Positions 34,164 to 43,737 of a DNA stretch of 43,885 bases are shown here, piece by piece. The position numbers and the translations under genes are program-made. The stretch's first letter is position 1; the number at the start of each line of letters is the position of its first letter. This stretch comes from Propionivibrio sp. (GTDB taxonomy: Bacteria; Pseudomonadota; Gammaproteobacteria; Burkholderiales; Rhodocyclaceae). The stretch is from the NCBI RefSeq assembly GCF_016790145.1, contig NZ_JAEUOI010000204.1, positions 1-43,885 on the forward strand. Reading direction: 5' to 3'. A model generated the notes under the pieces. It saw only the letters and a list, made by a program, of their open reading frames with translations. It had not been told where the DNA came from and did no database searches.

Positions 34164-34242
34164 GTCAACCTCGAATGACTATTGTTGCGGGAATGTTGTT
34201 TTGCCTCTATTCACAACGCCGGCTCCCCTGTCAGCGCAAGCC

Positions 34243-34656
34243 TCAGAAACCCTTCTTGAACATCTTGTAATGGCGCTTCAGCCGATCGACGTAGGCCTTG
34301 TCCTTGATCATTTGTTCGAACGCCGCGAGGAAGGTTGCTGAGTGCGCAGTCTGCGGATTCAGTGGATCGAGCGTCGGATGACTCCATTCTGCGGCACTCC
34401 TCATTGCCGGTGACCCCTTGTGGTAGAAAGAGGCTTTCTCCCATCCATAGCTGATCGTTGCCCATACCTTGTTACCACTGTGTCGACCGAGAACACGGAT
34501 GATCACCCGGCGGCAGTCGCAGTTTTTGTCGGTGCAGCAATACTCGAGATATTCATATTCGTCAGCCGGTACCGGATTTCCGGCAGGAATGCTCAGTGTC
34601 CGCGTCTCTTTGAACGCGATCTCGCCGAACTTTTCATAAAATGCCACCGTGTTCAT
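34243..34656 (-). CDS. Conserved hypothetical protein with a cysteine cluster
   Basis: A 137-residue protein. Near residue 40 it has YCCTDKNCDCRRVIIRV, four cysteines in a compact, zinc-finger-like arrangement. A region with NKVWATISYGWEKASFYHKG and a basic C-terminus (RLKRHYKMFKKGF) follows. It lies 60 bases downstream of the SNF2 helicase gene and 79 bases upstream of the next small gene, all on the minus strand. No known family was recognised beyond 'conserved hypothetical'. Confidence 0.7.
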   Translation of the reverse strand: MNTVAFYEKFGEIAFKETRTLSIPAGNPVPADEYEYLEYCCTDKNCDCRRVIIRVLGRHSGNKVWATISYGWEKASFYHKGSPAMRSAAEWSHPTLDPLNPQTAHSATFLAAFEQMIKDKAYVDRLKRHYKMFKKGF

Positions 34657-34716
34657 GGGCTAATCCTCACTCAAGCAAAATCGTATTACCACAGCACACG
34701 CATTGCATTCGATCAA

Positions 34717-37700
34717 TCAGGCACCCTTGTCAGTAATCGGTTCGAGCAGCGCCGCCAGATCGGCGTCGCTGAACTTTACGCTGCCTTCATGATCCTCGGA
34801 GAGAATTCCGGCGGCGAGTTCGGCTTTTTTCTCTTGCAGTTCGAGGATTTTTTCCTCGATGCTACCGGCGACGACGAGTTTGTAGACGAATACTTTCTTG
34901 CTCTGGCCTAGGCGGTGGGCGCGGTCGGTCGCCTGGTTCTCGACCGCCGGGTTCCACCACGGGTCGTAGTGGATCACGGTGTCGGCGGCGGTCAGATTGA
35001 GGCCGGTGCCACCCGCTTTCAGACTGATCAGGAAAATCGGCACTTCGCCCGCCTGGAAGCGGCGTATCGGTGTTTCACGATCCGTGGTGCTGCCGGTCAG
35101 AGTAACGAAATCGAGCTTGCGCCGTGTCAGTTCATCGGCAATCAAGTCAAGCATCGAGGTGAATTGCGAAAAGAGCAGAACACGCCGGCCTTCTTCGATC
35201 ATCTCGGGCAGCATGTCCATCAGCAGGTCGAGCTTGGCGCGTTCCTTGACCTTTTTGGCGGCATCGATCTTGACCAAGCGCGGGTCGCAACAGACCTGGC
35301 GTAGTTTGAGCAGGGCGTCTAGGATGACAATCTGGCTTCGCGCAAAGCCTTTGGCGGCGATTTCTTCGCGCACGCGGGCGTCCATGGCGCTACGCACCGT
35401 CTCGTAAAGGTCGCGCTGCCCACCATCGAGTTCGACGCTGCGCACGATGATGGTTTTCTCCGGCAACTCCTTGGCCACCTCGTCTTTCTTTCGGCGCAGC
35501 ATGAAAGGTTTGATACGCCGCGCCAGAAGGGCGCGGCGCAGAGTGTTGCCCTGTTTCTCGATCGGCGTGCGCCAGGTGCTGGTGAAGTGTTTCGAGTTGC
35601 CGAGGAAACCGGGCATCAGAAAGTCGAACAGCCCCCACAGTTCGCCAAGGTGGTTTTCCATCGGCGTGCCGGTCAGGCACAGGCGGTGGGCGGCGCTGAA
35701 CTGGCGAACCACCTGCGCCGCCTGGCTGGCCGAGTTCTTGATGATCTGCGCTTCGTCGAGAATGAGCAGGTGATAAGCATGGGCGCCGAGCAGTTCACGG
35801 TCGCGCCAGAGCAACGGGTAGGTGGTCAGACAAACATCGTGTTCGGGGATAGACGCAAAACGTTCGGCACGGCTTGGGCCGTGCAGCGAGAGCACGCGCA
35901 AGCCGGGGGCGAAGCGCTCGGCTTCGCGCTTCCAGTTGAAGATCAGCGAGGTCGGCATGATCACCAGCGCCGGCTTGTCGAGGCGTCCGGCTTCTTTCTC
36001 GATCAGCAGGTGGGCGAGCGTTTGCGCGGTTTTGCCGAGCCCCATATCGTCGGCCAGAATGCCGCCCAGTTCGTTTTCGCGCAGATACTGCAGCCAGCCG
36101 AGTCCATCGAGTTGATAGGGGCGCAGCATCAGAGCAAGGCCCTGCGGCGGGAGGGCGGTGTGCGTGCCGCCGGCGCCCTGCAGGCGGCGAGCCAGTTCGC
36201 TGGCCGCGTGCGTGCCGTGCATCGTCCAGCCTGGAAGATCGCCGAGTGCGGCCAGCCGCACCGCATCGGCACGCGGCAGGCGCAGGGTCTGGCCGCCGGC
36301 TGGGCCGTCGAACAGGTCGATCAGCGTGCGCGCCAGCGGTTTGATACGTTCGGCGGCAATGCGGATACGCCCGCCTTGCGGGCCTTGCAACTCGATCTGC
36401 TCGTCGTCGGCAATGTGCGCCATGCGCTCGCCGTCGAGCCAGCGTCCGTCGCTGCGAAACAGGCTGTGCAGCAGCGGTGCCAGCGGCAGGCGCTCGCCGT
36501 CGACGACGATGCCCATGTCCAGACCGAACCAGCCGGCTTCGCTTTCAGTAAGCTCGGCATCCCAGGATTCGACGCTGAGCACGTGGTGGCGGAACTCGCT
36601 AGCCACCACCACCTGCCAGCCCGCCGCCCGCAGTTTTGGCGCGAGGTCAGTGGAGAAACCGGCCCACGCGGCTTCGCTCTCCAGCCCGTAGGCCGCCGGG
36701 GCGAAACCGCCGGTAACGGATACCGAACTGGCAATGACCGGCTGGAAGCCGAGACTGGCGAGGAAATCGAGTTGCGCGTTTTCCTGCTCGGGGTTGCGCA
36801 TGACGCGAACGGTTTCGCCGCCGCTGACGGTAGCGTAATCCTGCGGGTCATGCGCCGACATCTTCGCTGTGCCGTAAGCGAAGTCGATTTCAGCGTAGTC
36901 GTAGTAACCATTGTTGAAGGTGCCGGCGTACTTGCGATGCTTGTAGACCGCCCAGCAGCGCAGCGTATGCAGAGTGATGATCGGCTGCAGGGGCTCATCG
37001 ATTTTGCGCAATTGACTAACGGCGTCGGCGTTGGGGGGCGGGATGTCGGGGGCCATTTCGGCGAGTGCGTTAGCGACCAGCGGCAAGTCGACAGGATCGA
37101 GCGGCGATAGCCTGAACAGTGCGTCAAGCAGTGCTTGAGAGACTTTGCTTTCCACCGGGCCGGCTTCTCCGGATTCCGGGTCGAGGTACCACGGCGGTTC
37201 CAGAAAGAGCAGCGCTCTTGACGGCGGCTGGGTGGCCAGGTGCGGAACGATCTGCTGGCGCGTGTTAACCTGCCAGGTGATTTCACCAGGCCGTGCAGGA
37301 CCAGTGCGCAGCAGATCGAGTGCCCCGCTGTGCGGCGCGCTCATCTCCGGGCAAAAGTAGCAGCGACCGCTGGCGAGCGCTGCGGCCAGCAGCGATGCGG
37401 CGTATTTACCGAACAGCGATACGCAGTCGCCAAGGTACCCTTTTCCGGAAATCTTCAGCATCAGACGGAAAATATCGAGGTCGTTGTCGTCGGTGAATTG
37501 CGGCGGAGCCAGCAAGGCGCGTTCGGCATTGCTCCATTCAGACGTGTTGCGCTTTAACGGCGCCGCCGGGTCAATTCGACCCTTGACCGTTCTCAGGACG
37601 AATTCCTGATAATAGTTGGAGCAGCCGACCAGGTAATAGATCGCCTGCGTCGCTTTGGCCTTGGCTTTTGGCTTTTTTTCTGCCGCCAGACTGGCCCGAC

Positions 37701-38115
37701 GCAAGGTTTCTACCCAGTGCAGCAAGCCTGGATTGACCGTGGCGAGAGCTGCAGAGGGTGTTGCCGATGAGCCGCGCAGGCCAGCAGACTTGGCGCGCTG
37801 TTGCAGCATGAAAAGGAGAGCGGCCGCAGCGTGTTCACAGGAATAAGCTGTCTTGCAAGTACAATCGCTGTCGATAACCAGATAGGGCTGGCCTTCGATC
37901 TTCATTTCGCCAAAGAAAATATCGACCTTGATTCGGGTTGAGTTCCTGTTGCGGAGTTCACAGTGCATGTAATCTCCTGTGGACTCAACTTTGGCCACGC
38001 TCTCGATCAAGGCTGGCGCAGCGCGCAACTCGCGCTCCTCAAAATTCTCATTGATATCTTGCAGCGTATACCTTTGAGTTAGCGAGAGCATGACGCTGAA
38101 TTCCGGCGCTGGCAT
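34717..38115 (-). CDS. SNF2-family helicase with SWIM zinc finger
   Basis: An 1132-residue protein. A SWIM-type zinc motif (CTCKTAYSCEH, CxC-x5-CxH) sits near residue 85. The SNF2 ATPase occupies the C-terminal half: DDMGLGKTAQTLAHLL (Lys near residue 695), DEAQ near 786, LTGTPMENHLGELWGLFDFL, VLLFSQFTSMLDLI, and the last motif around NQATDRAHRLGQSKKVFVYK. Such enzymes move along double-stranded DNA and remodel bound proteins, RNA polymerase in the RapA case. ATG 38091 (MLSLTQRY) is an alternative start with GGAA 9 bases upstream. The central ~400 residues match no domain I recognise. Three small unknown genes follow. Confidence 0.9.
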   Translation of the reverse strand: MPAPEFSVMLSLTQRYTLQDINENFEERELRAAPALIESVAKVESTGDYMHCELRNRNSTRIKVDIFFGEMKIEGQPYLVIDSDCTCKTAYSCEHAAAALLFMLQQRAKSAGLRGSSATPSAALATVNPGLLHWVETLRRASLAAEKKPKAKAKATQAIYYLVGCSNYYQEFVLRTVKGRIDPAAPLKRNTSEWSNAERALLAPPQFTDDNDLDIFRLMLKISGKGYLGDCVSLFGKYAASLLAAALASGRCYFCPEMSAPHSGALDLLRTGPARPGEITWQVNTRQQIVPHLATQPPSRALLFLEPPWYLDPESGEAGPVESKVSQALLDALFRLSPLDPVDLPLVANALAEMAPDIPPPNADAVSQLRKIDEPLQPIITLHTLRCWAVYKHRKYAGTFNNGYYDYAEIDFAYGTAKMSAHDPQDYATVSGGETVRVMRNPEQENAQLDFLASLGFQPVIASSVSVTGGFAPAAYGLESEAAWAGFSTDLAPKLRAAGWQVVVASEFRHHVLSVESWDAELTESEAGWFGLDMGIVVDGERLPLAPLLHSLFRSDGRWLDGERMAHIADDEQIELQGPQGGRIRIAAERIKPLARTLIDLFDGPAGGQTLRLPRADAVRLAALGDLPGWTMHGTHAASELARRLQGAGGTHTALPPQGLALMLRPYQLDGLGWLQYLRENELGGILADDMGLGKTAQTLAHLLIEKEAGRLDKPALVIMPTSLIFNWKREAERFAPGLRVLSLHGPSRAERFASIPEHDVCLTTYPLLWRDRELLGAHAYHLLILDEAQIIKNSASQAAQVVRQFSAAHRLCLTGTPMENHLGELWGLFDFLMPGFLGNSKHFTSTWRTPIEKQGNTLRRALLARRIKPFMLRRKKDEVAKELPEKTIIVRSVELDGGQRDLYETVRSAMDARVREEIAAKGFARSQIVILDALLKLRQVCCDPRLVKIDAAKKVKERAKLDLLMDMLPEMIEEGRRVLLFSQFTSMLDLIADELTRRKLDFVTLTGSTTDRETPIRRFQAGEVPIFLISLKAGGTGLNLTAADTVIHYDPWWNPAVENQATDRAHRLGQSKKVFVYKLVVAGSIEEKILELQEKKAELAAGILSEDHEGSVKFSDADLAALLEPITDKGA

Positions 38116-38166
38116 TGAAGGTGCAACAAGGGAAAGCTACAGTACCATCAGTAAAGAACCGACGAA

Positions 38167-38892
38167 CTATTCGTCCATGACCACATTGGTATAAACCTCC
38201 TGCACATCGTCGAGGCTTTCCAGAACGTCGATCAGCTTCTGCATGCGCACGGCGTCGTCGCCGGTCAGCTCGGTTTCGTTCCCGGCCTTCATCGTCACCT
38301 GCCCGAACTCGGCGTTAAAGCCGGCGGCGGCCAGGGCTTCCTTGACGCTCATGTAGTCGTTGGGCGGGGTGATGACTTCGATCGAGCCGTCGTCGTTGGT
38401 CAGCACGTCGTCGGCGCCGGATTCGATGGCGGCGTCCATCAGCGCCGCTTCGTCGGTGCCGGGAGCAAAGAGCAACTGGCCGCAATGTGTAAACTGGAAG
38501 GCCACGCAGCCGTCGGTGCCCATGTTGCCGCCGTACTTGTTGAACGCATGGCGAACTTCGGCGACGGTGCGCGTGCGGTTGTCGGTCAGGCAGTCGACCA
38601 TCACTGCGGCGCCGCCGATGCCATAACCCTCATAGCGGATTTCGATGTAATCGACGCCTTCGAGTTCGCCGGTACCCTTCTTGATGGCGTTGTCGATCTT
38701 GTCCTTGGGCATGTTGACCCCCTTGCCCTTGTCGATCGCCAGACGCAAACGCGGGTTGAACCCCGGGTCGCCCCCGCCCATCTTGGCGGCTACGGTAATT
38801 TCCTTGGCGATCTTGGAGAATGTCGCACCGCGCTTTTCATCCTGGCGCCCTTTGCGGTGCTGGATGTTCGCCCACTTTGAATGTCCGGCCAT
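38167..38892 (-). CDS. yebC: YebC/TACO1 family protein
   Basis: A 241-residue protein starting [20 protein letters not shown], the invariant family opening, with [20 protein letters not shown] and [20 protein letters not shown] following. YebC proteins were long annotated as transcription regulators; recent work links the family to translation at proline-rich stretches. The upstream in-frame extension to 38922 is rejected because it precedes the conserved start. Confidence 0.97.
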   Translation of the reverse strand: MAGHSKWANIQHRKGRQDEKRGATFSKIAKEITVAAKMGGGDPGFNPRLRLAIDKGKGVNMPKDKIDNAIKKGTGELEGVDYIEIRYEGYGIGGAAVMVDCLTDNRTRTVAEVRHAFNKYGGNMGTDGCVAFQFTHCGQLLFAPGTDEAALMDAAIESGADDVLTNDDGSIEVITPPNDYMSVKEALAAAGFNAEFGQVTMKAGNETELTGDDAVRMQKLIDVLESLDDVQEVYTNVVMDE

Positions 38893-39031
38893 GCTAACCT
38901 CTTGTCGGTACTGCGTTTGCAACAGCCCTGTCGGAATAACAAAGACTGCTGCCGATAGTTGATAAAATCACTTGCTGATCAAGCCGCGCATTCTAACATC
39001 TCTCGACTGACCCCATTTACCGGAGTGACTC

Positions 39032-40561
39032 ATGATTGAACCCCTTGTCGTTGCCAGACACGAACAGACCGATCTGGGACTTCTTCCCGCACTGGCCAAC
39101 CGCCATGGACTGATTACCGGCGCTACCGGTACCGGCAAGACGATCACCCTGCAAGTGCTCGCCGAGCGTTTCTCGAGCATCGGCGTTCCGGTGTTCATGG
39201 CCGACGTCAAAGGCGACCTTTCCGGACTGGCGGCTCCCGGCGTCGACAGCCCGAAACTCAAGCAGCGATTGCAATCGCTGTCGGTGAGCGATTGGGCGTC
39301 GATGAAGTTTCCGGCGGCCTTCTGGGATGTGAACGGCGAACAGGGACATCCGGTTCGCACGACGATTTCCGACATGGGGCCGATCCTGCTGGCGCGGCTG
39401 CTGGCGCTCAACGACACGCAGGCGGGCGTCTTGCAACTGGTGTTCAAGATCGCCGACGACAAGGGCCTGCTGCTGCTCGACCTCAAGGATCTGCGGGCCA
39501 TGGTGCAGCACGTCGGCGAAAACGCCAGATCATTTACCACCGAATACGGCAACGTATCGGCAGCGTCGATCGGCGCCATCCAGCGCGGTTTGCTGACACT
39601 GGGCGAGCAAGGTGGCGATCTGTTTTTCGGCGAGCCGATGCTCGACATCAACGATCTGATGCAGACCGACAATGGCAAAGGCATCGTCAACGTTCTTGCC
39701 GCCGACAAGCTGATGTCTTCGCCACGTCTTTACTCGACCTTCCTGCTCTGGCTGCTTTCCGAACTGTTCGAGCACTTGCCTGAAGTCGGTGATGTGGACA
39801 AGCCGAAGCTGGTTTTCTTCTTCGACGAGGCGCACTTGCTGTTCAACGAAGCACCACCGGCGCTGCTTGAAAAAATCGAGCAGGTGGTACGTCTGATCCG
39901 CTCGAAGGGCGTCGGCATCTATTTCGTGACGCAAAATCCGCTGGATATTCCCGACACCGTACTCGGCCAGCTCGGCAACCGCGTACAGCATGCGCTGCGC
40001 GCCTTTACGCCGCGCGACCAGAAGGCAGTGAAAACGGCCGCCGAAACCCTGCGCCCTAATCCGGCTTTCGATGCGGCAGCGGCGATTACCGAACTTGGCG
40101 TCGGCGAGGCGCTGATTTCCTTCCTCGACGAAAAGGGGCGACCGACTGTAGTCGAACGTGCCTTCATCCTGCCTCCGGCCTCTCGTATCGGCCCGCTGAC
40201 GGCAGAGGAGCGACAGGCCGTAATCAAGGCCTCGCTGGTCTATGGCGTTTATGAAAAAGCGCTTGATCGCGAGTCAGCCTTCGAGAAACTGAAAGGCCGC
40301 TCAGCAGACGCCGTAGCGCCACCACAGGCACCGGTGCCGGCACCCACAAGTGAGCAGGCTCCGGCTACCGGCGGTGGCTGGTTCGGTGGCCTTGGGGACA
40401 TCATCGGTGGCAGTTCGGGCAGCGGCGGGCGCAACAAGGGTGGTGACTCGGTGATGGAAGCCGCCGCCAAGAGCGCAGCACGTGCCATCGGCTCGCAGGT
40501 CGGACGCGAAATCATCCGTGGCGTTCTCGGTTCGATTCTTGGCGGCTCACGTCGCCGCTAG
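39032..40561 (+). CDS. YjgR/DUF853 HerA-like ATPase
   Basis: A 509-residue cytosolic P-loop ATPase of the HerA/FtsK-like class, homologous to E. coli YjgR. Walker A is [20 protein letters not shown], the family marker [15 protein letters not shown] follows, and Walker B is [20 protein letters not shown]. The C-terminus is Gly/Ser-rich and ends in a conserved-looking [19 protein letters not shown] about 9 bases before the ATG supports the start. It is divergent from yebC. The function is unknown, possibly DNA or protein translocation. Confidence 0.92.
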   Translation: MIEPLVVARHEQTDLGLLPALANRHGLITGATGTGKTITLQVLAERFSSIGVPVFMADVKGDLSGLAAPGVDSPKLKQRLQSLSVSDWASMKFPAAFWDVNGEQGHPVRTTISDMGPILLARLLALNDTQAGVLQLVFKIADDKGLLLLDLKDLRAMVQHVGENARSFTTEYGNVSAASIGAIQRGLLTLGEQGGDLFFGEPMLDINDLMQTDNGKGIVNVLAADKLMSSPRLYSTFLLWLLSELFEHLPEVGDVDKPKLVFFFDEAHLLFNEAPPALLEKIEQVVRLIRSKGVGIYFVTQNPLDIPDTVLGQLGNRVQHALRAFTPRDQKAVKTAAETLRPNPAFDAAAAITELGVGEALISFLDEKGRPTVVERAFILPPASRIGPLTAEERQAVIKASLVYGVYEKALDRESAFEKLKGRSADAVAPPQAPVPAPTSEQAPATGGGWFGGLGDIIGGSSGSGGRNKGGDSVMEAAAKSAARAIGSQVGREIIRGVLGSILGGSRRR

Positions 40562-40673
40562 CCGGCAGTCAAGGTCAAGCGAATGACGATGTTCATGGAG
40601 CTTTAACATGGTGCCCCTTGGTGAATCTGGTGACCTGGGGGTTCGCTGCTTGTATATCTGAATACGGCTTTCA

Positions 40674-41438
40674 ATGACAAGCGCTTATTACCGTTGCCCG
40701 AAATGCGGGTACAAACCGGCACAGGCCATGCCGGCTGACGGGCAGTGTCCGGTCTGTGAGGTGTATTTCCATAAGTGGGAAGCTTCGCAGGCGGACCCCG
40801 AACCTGGCGAAGTGGCCGCACAGCGATCACCAAATGCTGGAACAGCGAGCATTTTACTTGCCGCGCTGCTGACGCCGCAGGCGCGAATGGCGACGGCGGT
40901 TTTTTATTCCCGGTGCGCCGCGCTGGTCTTCATCGCCATCTGGGGCTGGCGCTTGATCGCCATGGATTATCGCGACGGCGAAATCGGGCGTTCGTTCATG
41001 CACAACATCCTGTTGCCGATCCATGAAGCCGGTCATGTGTTGTTCCTGCCTTTCGGCGAGTTTCTCACCATCCTCGGCGGCAGTTTTTTTCAGATTGCCC
41101 TGCCGCTCGGCATAGCGATCGCTTTTGTACTCAGGAATCGCGACAACTTCGCTGCAGCCGTCTGCCTGTGCTGGGTCGGTGCCAGTTTTCTCGATCTCGC
41201 CCCCTATGTTTATGACGCCCTTGATCCGCAACTGATCCTGCTCGGTGGGCATACCGGCGAGGATGGTCCGCACGACTGGATCTATCTCCTTGAGTGCTTC
41301 GGTCAGTTGCAGCACGCGCCGGCCTGGGGCTTCGTCGTACATAAACTCGGCGCACTGATGGTCTTCGCCGGAGTGGCATGGGCGGCCGTTCTGCTCTGGC
41401 GCCAACGCGAGATGCTGGGTGCAGAGACGGTGTTATGA
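40674..41438 (+). CDS. Membrane protein with zinc ribbon and HEAGH motif
   Basis: A 254-residue protein. The N-terminus carries a zinc ribbon, C8-PK-C11 ... C25-PV-C28. After a polar linker come about five membrane segments (YSRCAALVFIAIWGWRLIAM, LGGSFFQIALPLGIAIAFVL, LGALMVFAGVAWAAVLLWRQ). At the start of the second lies H117-E-A-G-H121 in LLPIHEAGHVLFLPFGEFL, an HExxH metallopeptidase-like motif. A second conserved-looking patch is FLDLAPYVYDALDPQLILL, with aspartates that could complete a metal site. An intramembrane M50-like protease is the attractive reading, but the rest of the fold does not clearly match. Confidence 0.75.
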   Translation: MTSAYYRCPKCGYKPAQAMPADGQCPVCEVYFHKWEASQADPEPGEVAAQRSPNAGTASILLAALLTPQARMATAVFYSRCAALVFIAIWGWRLIAMDYRDGEIGRSFMHNILLPIHEAGHVLFLPFGEFLTILGGSFFQIALPLGIAIAFVLRNRDNFAAAVCLCWVGASFLDLAPYVYDALDPQLILLGGHTGEDGPHDWIYLLECFGQLQHAPAWGFVVHKLGALMVFAGVAWAAVLLWRQREMLGAETVL

Positions 41439-41587
41439 GCCGCCTTTCAGGGTTGAATACGCTCAAGCCAGAGTGCGAAGCGCCTTTTATGTTGTGCCTG
41501 GGTTATTATTTCGTCATTGTCGGGCCGGGTGCTGGCCAGGCAGTTTGTTCTGAATGCCTGCTCCTTCTCAAATGAAAGCCGATTCCC

Positions 41588-42907
41588 ATGTCGCCCGTCC
41601 ACAACGAGCCGATTGATAAAACACTGCAACTTGCACAGCAGTTGCATGAGGAAAATAAGCATTTCGTCAAGGCGGTGACCGATATCGCCGAGCAGCGGGA
41701 AGTCGTTGCCAGAGAAGACATTTACGCCAGAAACGGAATGAAGCTGGTCAGCAGCGGAACAAGGCTGACCGGGAAGTCTTACGAGCGGCTCATTGCGCAC
41801 AAACTGCTGAAACCGATCGAGCAATCACTCAGCATGGCCGACACCCTCGATTGCGCTAGACTTGTCAGTCTGTGCTTCGAAGAGACACGCCTGGTCCCTT
41901 CACTGGCGCCCCTGCTCGACCAGCCCGGGCCGCTGGAGCGCTTGCAACTTGTCTTTGGCGACTTGCGACTTCCCGCACCGCTGACCCTGAAGCTTTCGGT
42001 GATGCAGCAGGATCGGCCGCAGCTCTTCCAGCACGGGTTGATCACGGCAATGATTTCCACTGTACTGGGAATCCGTGGCAAGTTGCCGCGCCAAGACCTC
42101 CAGACTTTGGCCCTGGCCAGCATTTTCCATGATGTTGGCGAACTGTGTATCGATCCGGCCATCCTCAGGCCGGAGCATCGCCTTACGGCCGAAGAGCGTC
42201 GCCATCTCTACACGCACCCCATTACCGGCTACCTGATGTTGCGCGATTTTCCGGAAATTCCCCCGGAAACGGCCACGGCCGTGTTGCAACACCACGAGCG
42301 GCTCGACGCTAGCGGCTACCCGTATCGTTTCTCTGGCGAGCAGATCGGTACGGTTTCTCGCTATCTTGCCGTCGCGGAAGTTGCGGCCACGTTGCTCGCC
42401 AGGGATGGTGCCGACAAGCGGATCAGTATGAAATTGCGGCTGAATCGCAAGAAGTACGATGCCCAGGCAGTCACCCTCGTCAGTCAGCTTTTCAGCGATT
42501 CGAAGTTGCCGCCGGCGCAGCCGCCGGAAGAGGTGGTCATGATGACCCGGCTAGCGCAGGCCGGGAAGTTGTTTGAAGATTGGATCGGGCTGCGCAAGAC
42601 GCTGACGCCAGCCGATGTTTCGGCAGTTCCCTTTATCATCGAGCGCGTCGATGGTCTTCGCATGATGTTGCTCGAAACCGGCTTCGATCCTTGCCGGCTT
42701 GAAGACGCCCTGACCATGACGGGAAGCGACGACCCCGAAATCGTCCTCGAACAGACGGTGCTGATCGACGAGTTGGAATGGCAATTCAAGGCCTTGTCCA
42801 GGGAAGTCGAGCGCAAGCTGTTCGGCCGTGAGACGAAGCTTCCTTCCGGGCTGAACAACTGCTTTGACGACTGGCTGATAAAAGTGCGTCAGTTTGTCAG
42901 CGAGTAA
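41588..42907 (+). CDS. HD-GYP-like signalling protein
   Basis: A 439-residue cytosolic protein. The core HD domain shows H181-D182 in FHDVGELCIDPAILRPEH, YTHPITGYLML, and HHERLDASGYP (235-245), the HD-GYP signature with Ala for the usual Gly after the aspartate. The canonical HDIGK lysine is Glu here, so metal coordination and c-di-GMP hydrolysis may be altered. The first ~100 residues resemble an extended HD-GYP N-terminal domain, and the last ~150 are unassigned helices. It could be an active phosphodiesterase or a degenerate sensor. Confidence 0.85.
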   Translation: MSPVHNEPIDKTLQLAQQLHEENKHFVKAVTDIAEQREVVAREDIYARNGMKLVSSGTRLTGKSYERLIAHKLLKPIEQSLSMADTLDCARLVSLCFEETRLVPSLAPLLDQPGPLERLQLVFGDLRLPAPLTLKLSVMQQDRPQLFQHGLITAMISTVLGIRGKLPRQDLQTLALASIFHDVGELCIDPAILRPEHRLTAEERRHLYTHPITGYLMLRDFPEIPPETATAVLQHHERLDASGYPYRFSGEQIGTVSRYLAVAEVAATLLARDGADKRISMKLRLNRKKYDAQAVTLVSQLFSDSKLPPAQPPEEVVMMTRLAQAGKLFEDWIGLRKTLTPADVSAVPFIIERVDGLRMMLLETGFDPCRLEDALTMTGSDDPEIVLEQTVLIDELEWQFKALSREVERKLFGRETKLPSGLNNCFDDWLIKVRQFVSE

Positions 42908-43007
42908 GCGGCTCGTCGGCCGTCTGCGGTTGATCAGTACACCGAAAACCACCCTCTTTGTGAAGTTGGCTTAAGTCAGCAAGCAGAGAAGAATACCTCC
43001 CAGAACT

Positions 43008-43631
43008 TCATCTTGCGGCGCTGATACCCTGGATCTTCGAGAGCTGAGCAGCAATGCCCCGGTTGTCCGAGAGGGCGCGTTTCTTTTCACGGCATCGGCG
43101 ACACTTCTCCGCCCTTGAAAGCGGGGCAGGTTTTTCGGCCGACTTGCCATAGCCGGCGGCATACACAGCAATCAATGGGCCCGCACGGTTACGGCGCCAG
43201 GCGGCGATATGAATCCGTTTCTGCTTGACCAGAATATCCATATAGCGAGTGTTTTTTATGGTGTTCAACGACAACCCGGTCGCATGCGCAGCTTCGCGAT
43301 AGGTCATCATTCCGATCCGTTCCAAAGCGCCCACGATGAGGTTCATTCCGGCTGAATCTCTGTCCTCATCCTTGAATTCGGGCCGTGCAAGGTCTGGTCG
43401 ATCACCCAGGCTAAACAAGGGCGTCACAAATCCTTTGCATGTCTTTCGCCATCCACTGACATGAACGAGCCGTCTTGTGCGAAGTGCTTTCAGGTAGCCG
43501 CCGCACGCCAGGGTAGTGATGCCGACAAAGGCTTCACGGGATATGTCGCTGGCCGACATATCCGACATATTCGCCAGGAGCGCGAGGATGCGCTGCATGG
43601 CCGGGCTGTTTTTTTCGCTGGGCACAAGCAT
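43008..43631 (-). CDS. Putative DNA-binding protein with two similar winged-helix domains
   Basis: About 207 residues from ATG 43631; an upstream in-frame GTG at 43649 is unlikely because a TATAAT promoter box lies at 43653-43658. Two segments look alike: ILALLANMSDMSASDISREA ... ALRTRRLVHVSGWRK, and LERIGMMTYREAAHATGLSL ... LVKQKRIHIAAWRRN. Each reads as a helix-turn-helix followed by a wing with a V/I-H-V/I-x-x-W-R motif. The C-terminus has a Cys/Arg cluster (EKCRRCREKKRAL). No family was recognised, and the target is unknown. Confidence 0.7.
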   Translation of the reverse strand: MLVPSEKNSPAMQRILALLANMSDMSASDISREAFVGITTLACGGYLKALRTRRLVHVSGWRKTCKGFVTPLFSLGDRPDLARPEFKDEDRDSAGMNLIVGALERIGMMTYREAAHATGLSLNTIKNTRYMDILVKQKRIHIAAWRRNRAGPLIAVYAAGYGKSAEKPAPLSRAEKCRRCREKKRALSDNRGIAAQLSKIQGISAAR

Positions 43632-43737
43632 CAGGTTATTCGAAAGCACGAATTATAGGTACTGGAATGCAAACCGAATACAGACCCATTAAAGCATTTA
43701 CCATTAAAGCCCCATGGATTGAGAACTGCGTTTTCGA

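Noticed and set aside
35587-37110. 507-codon plus-strand frame antisense to the SNF2 helicase
   Set aside because: It overlaps conserved helicase motifs on the other strand and has no start signal or domain.
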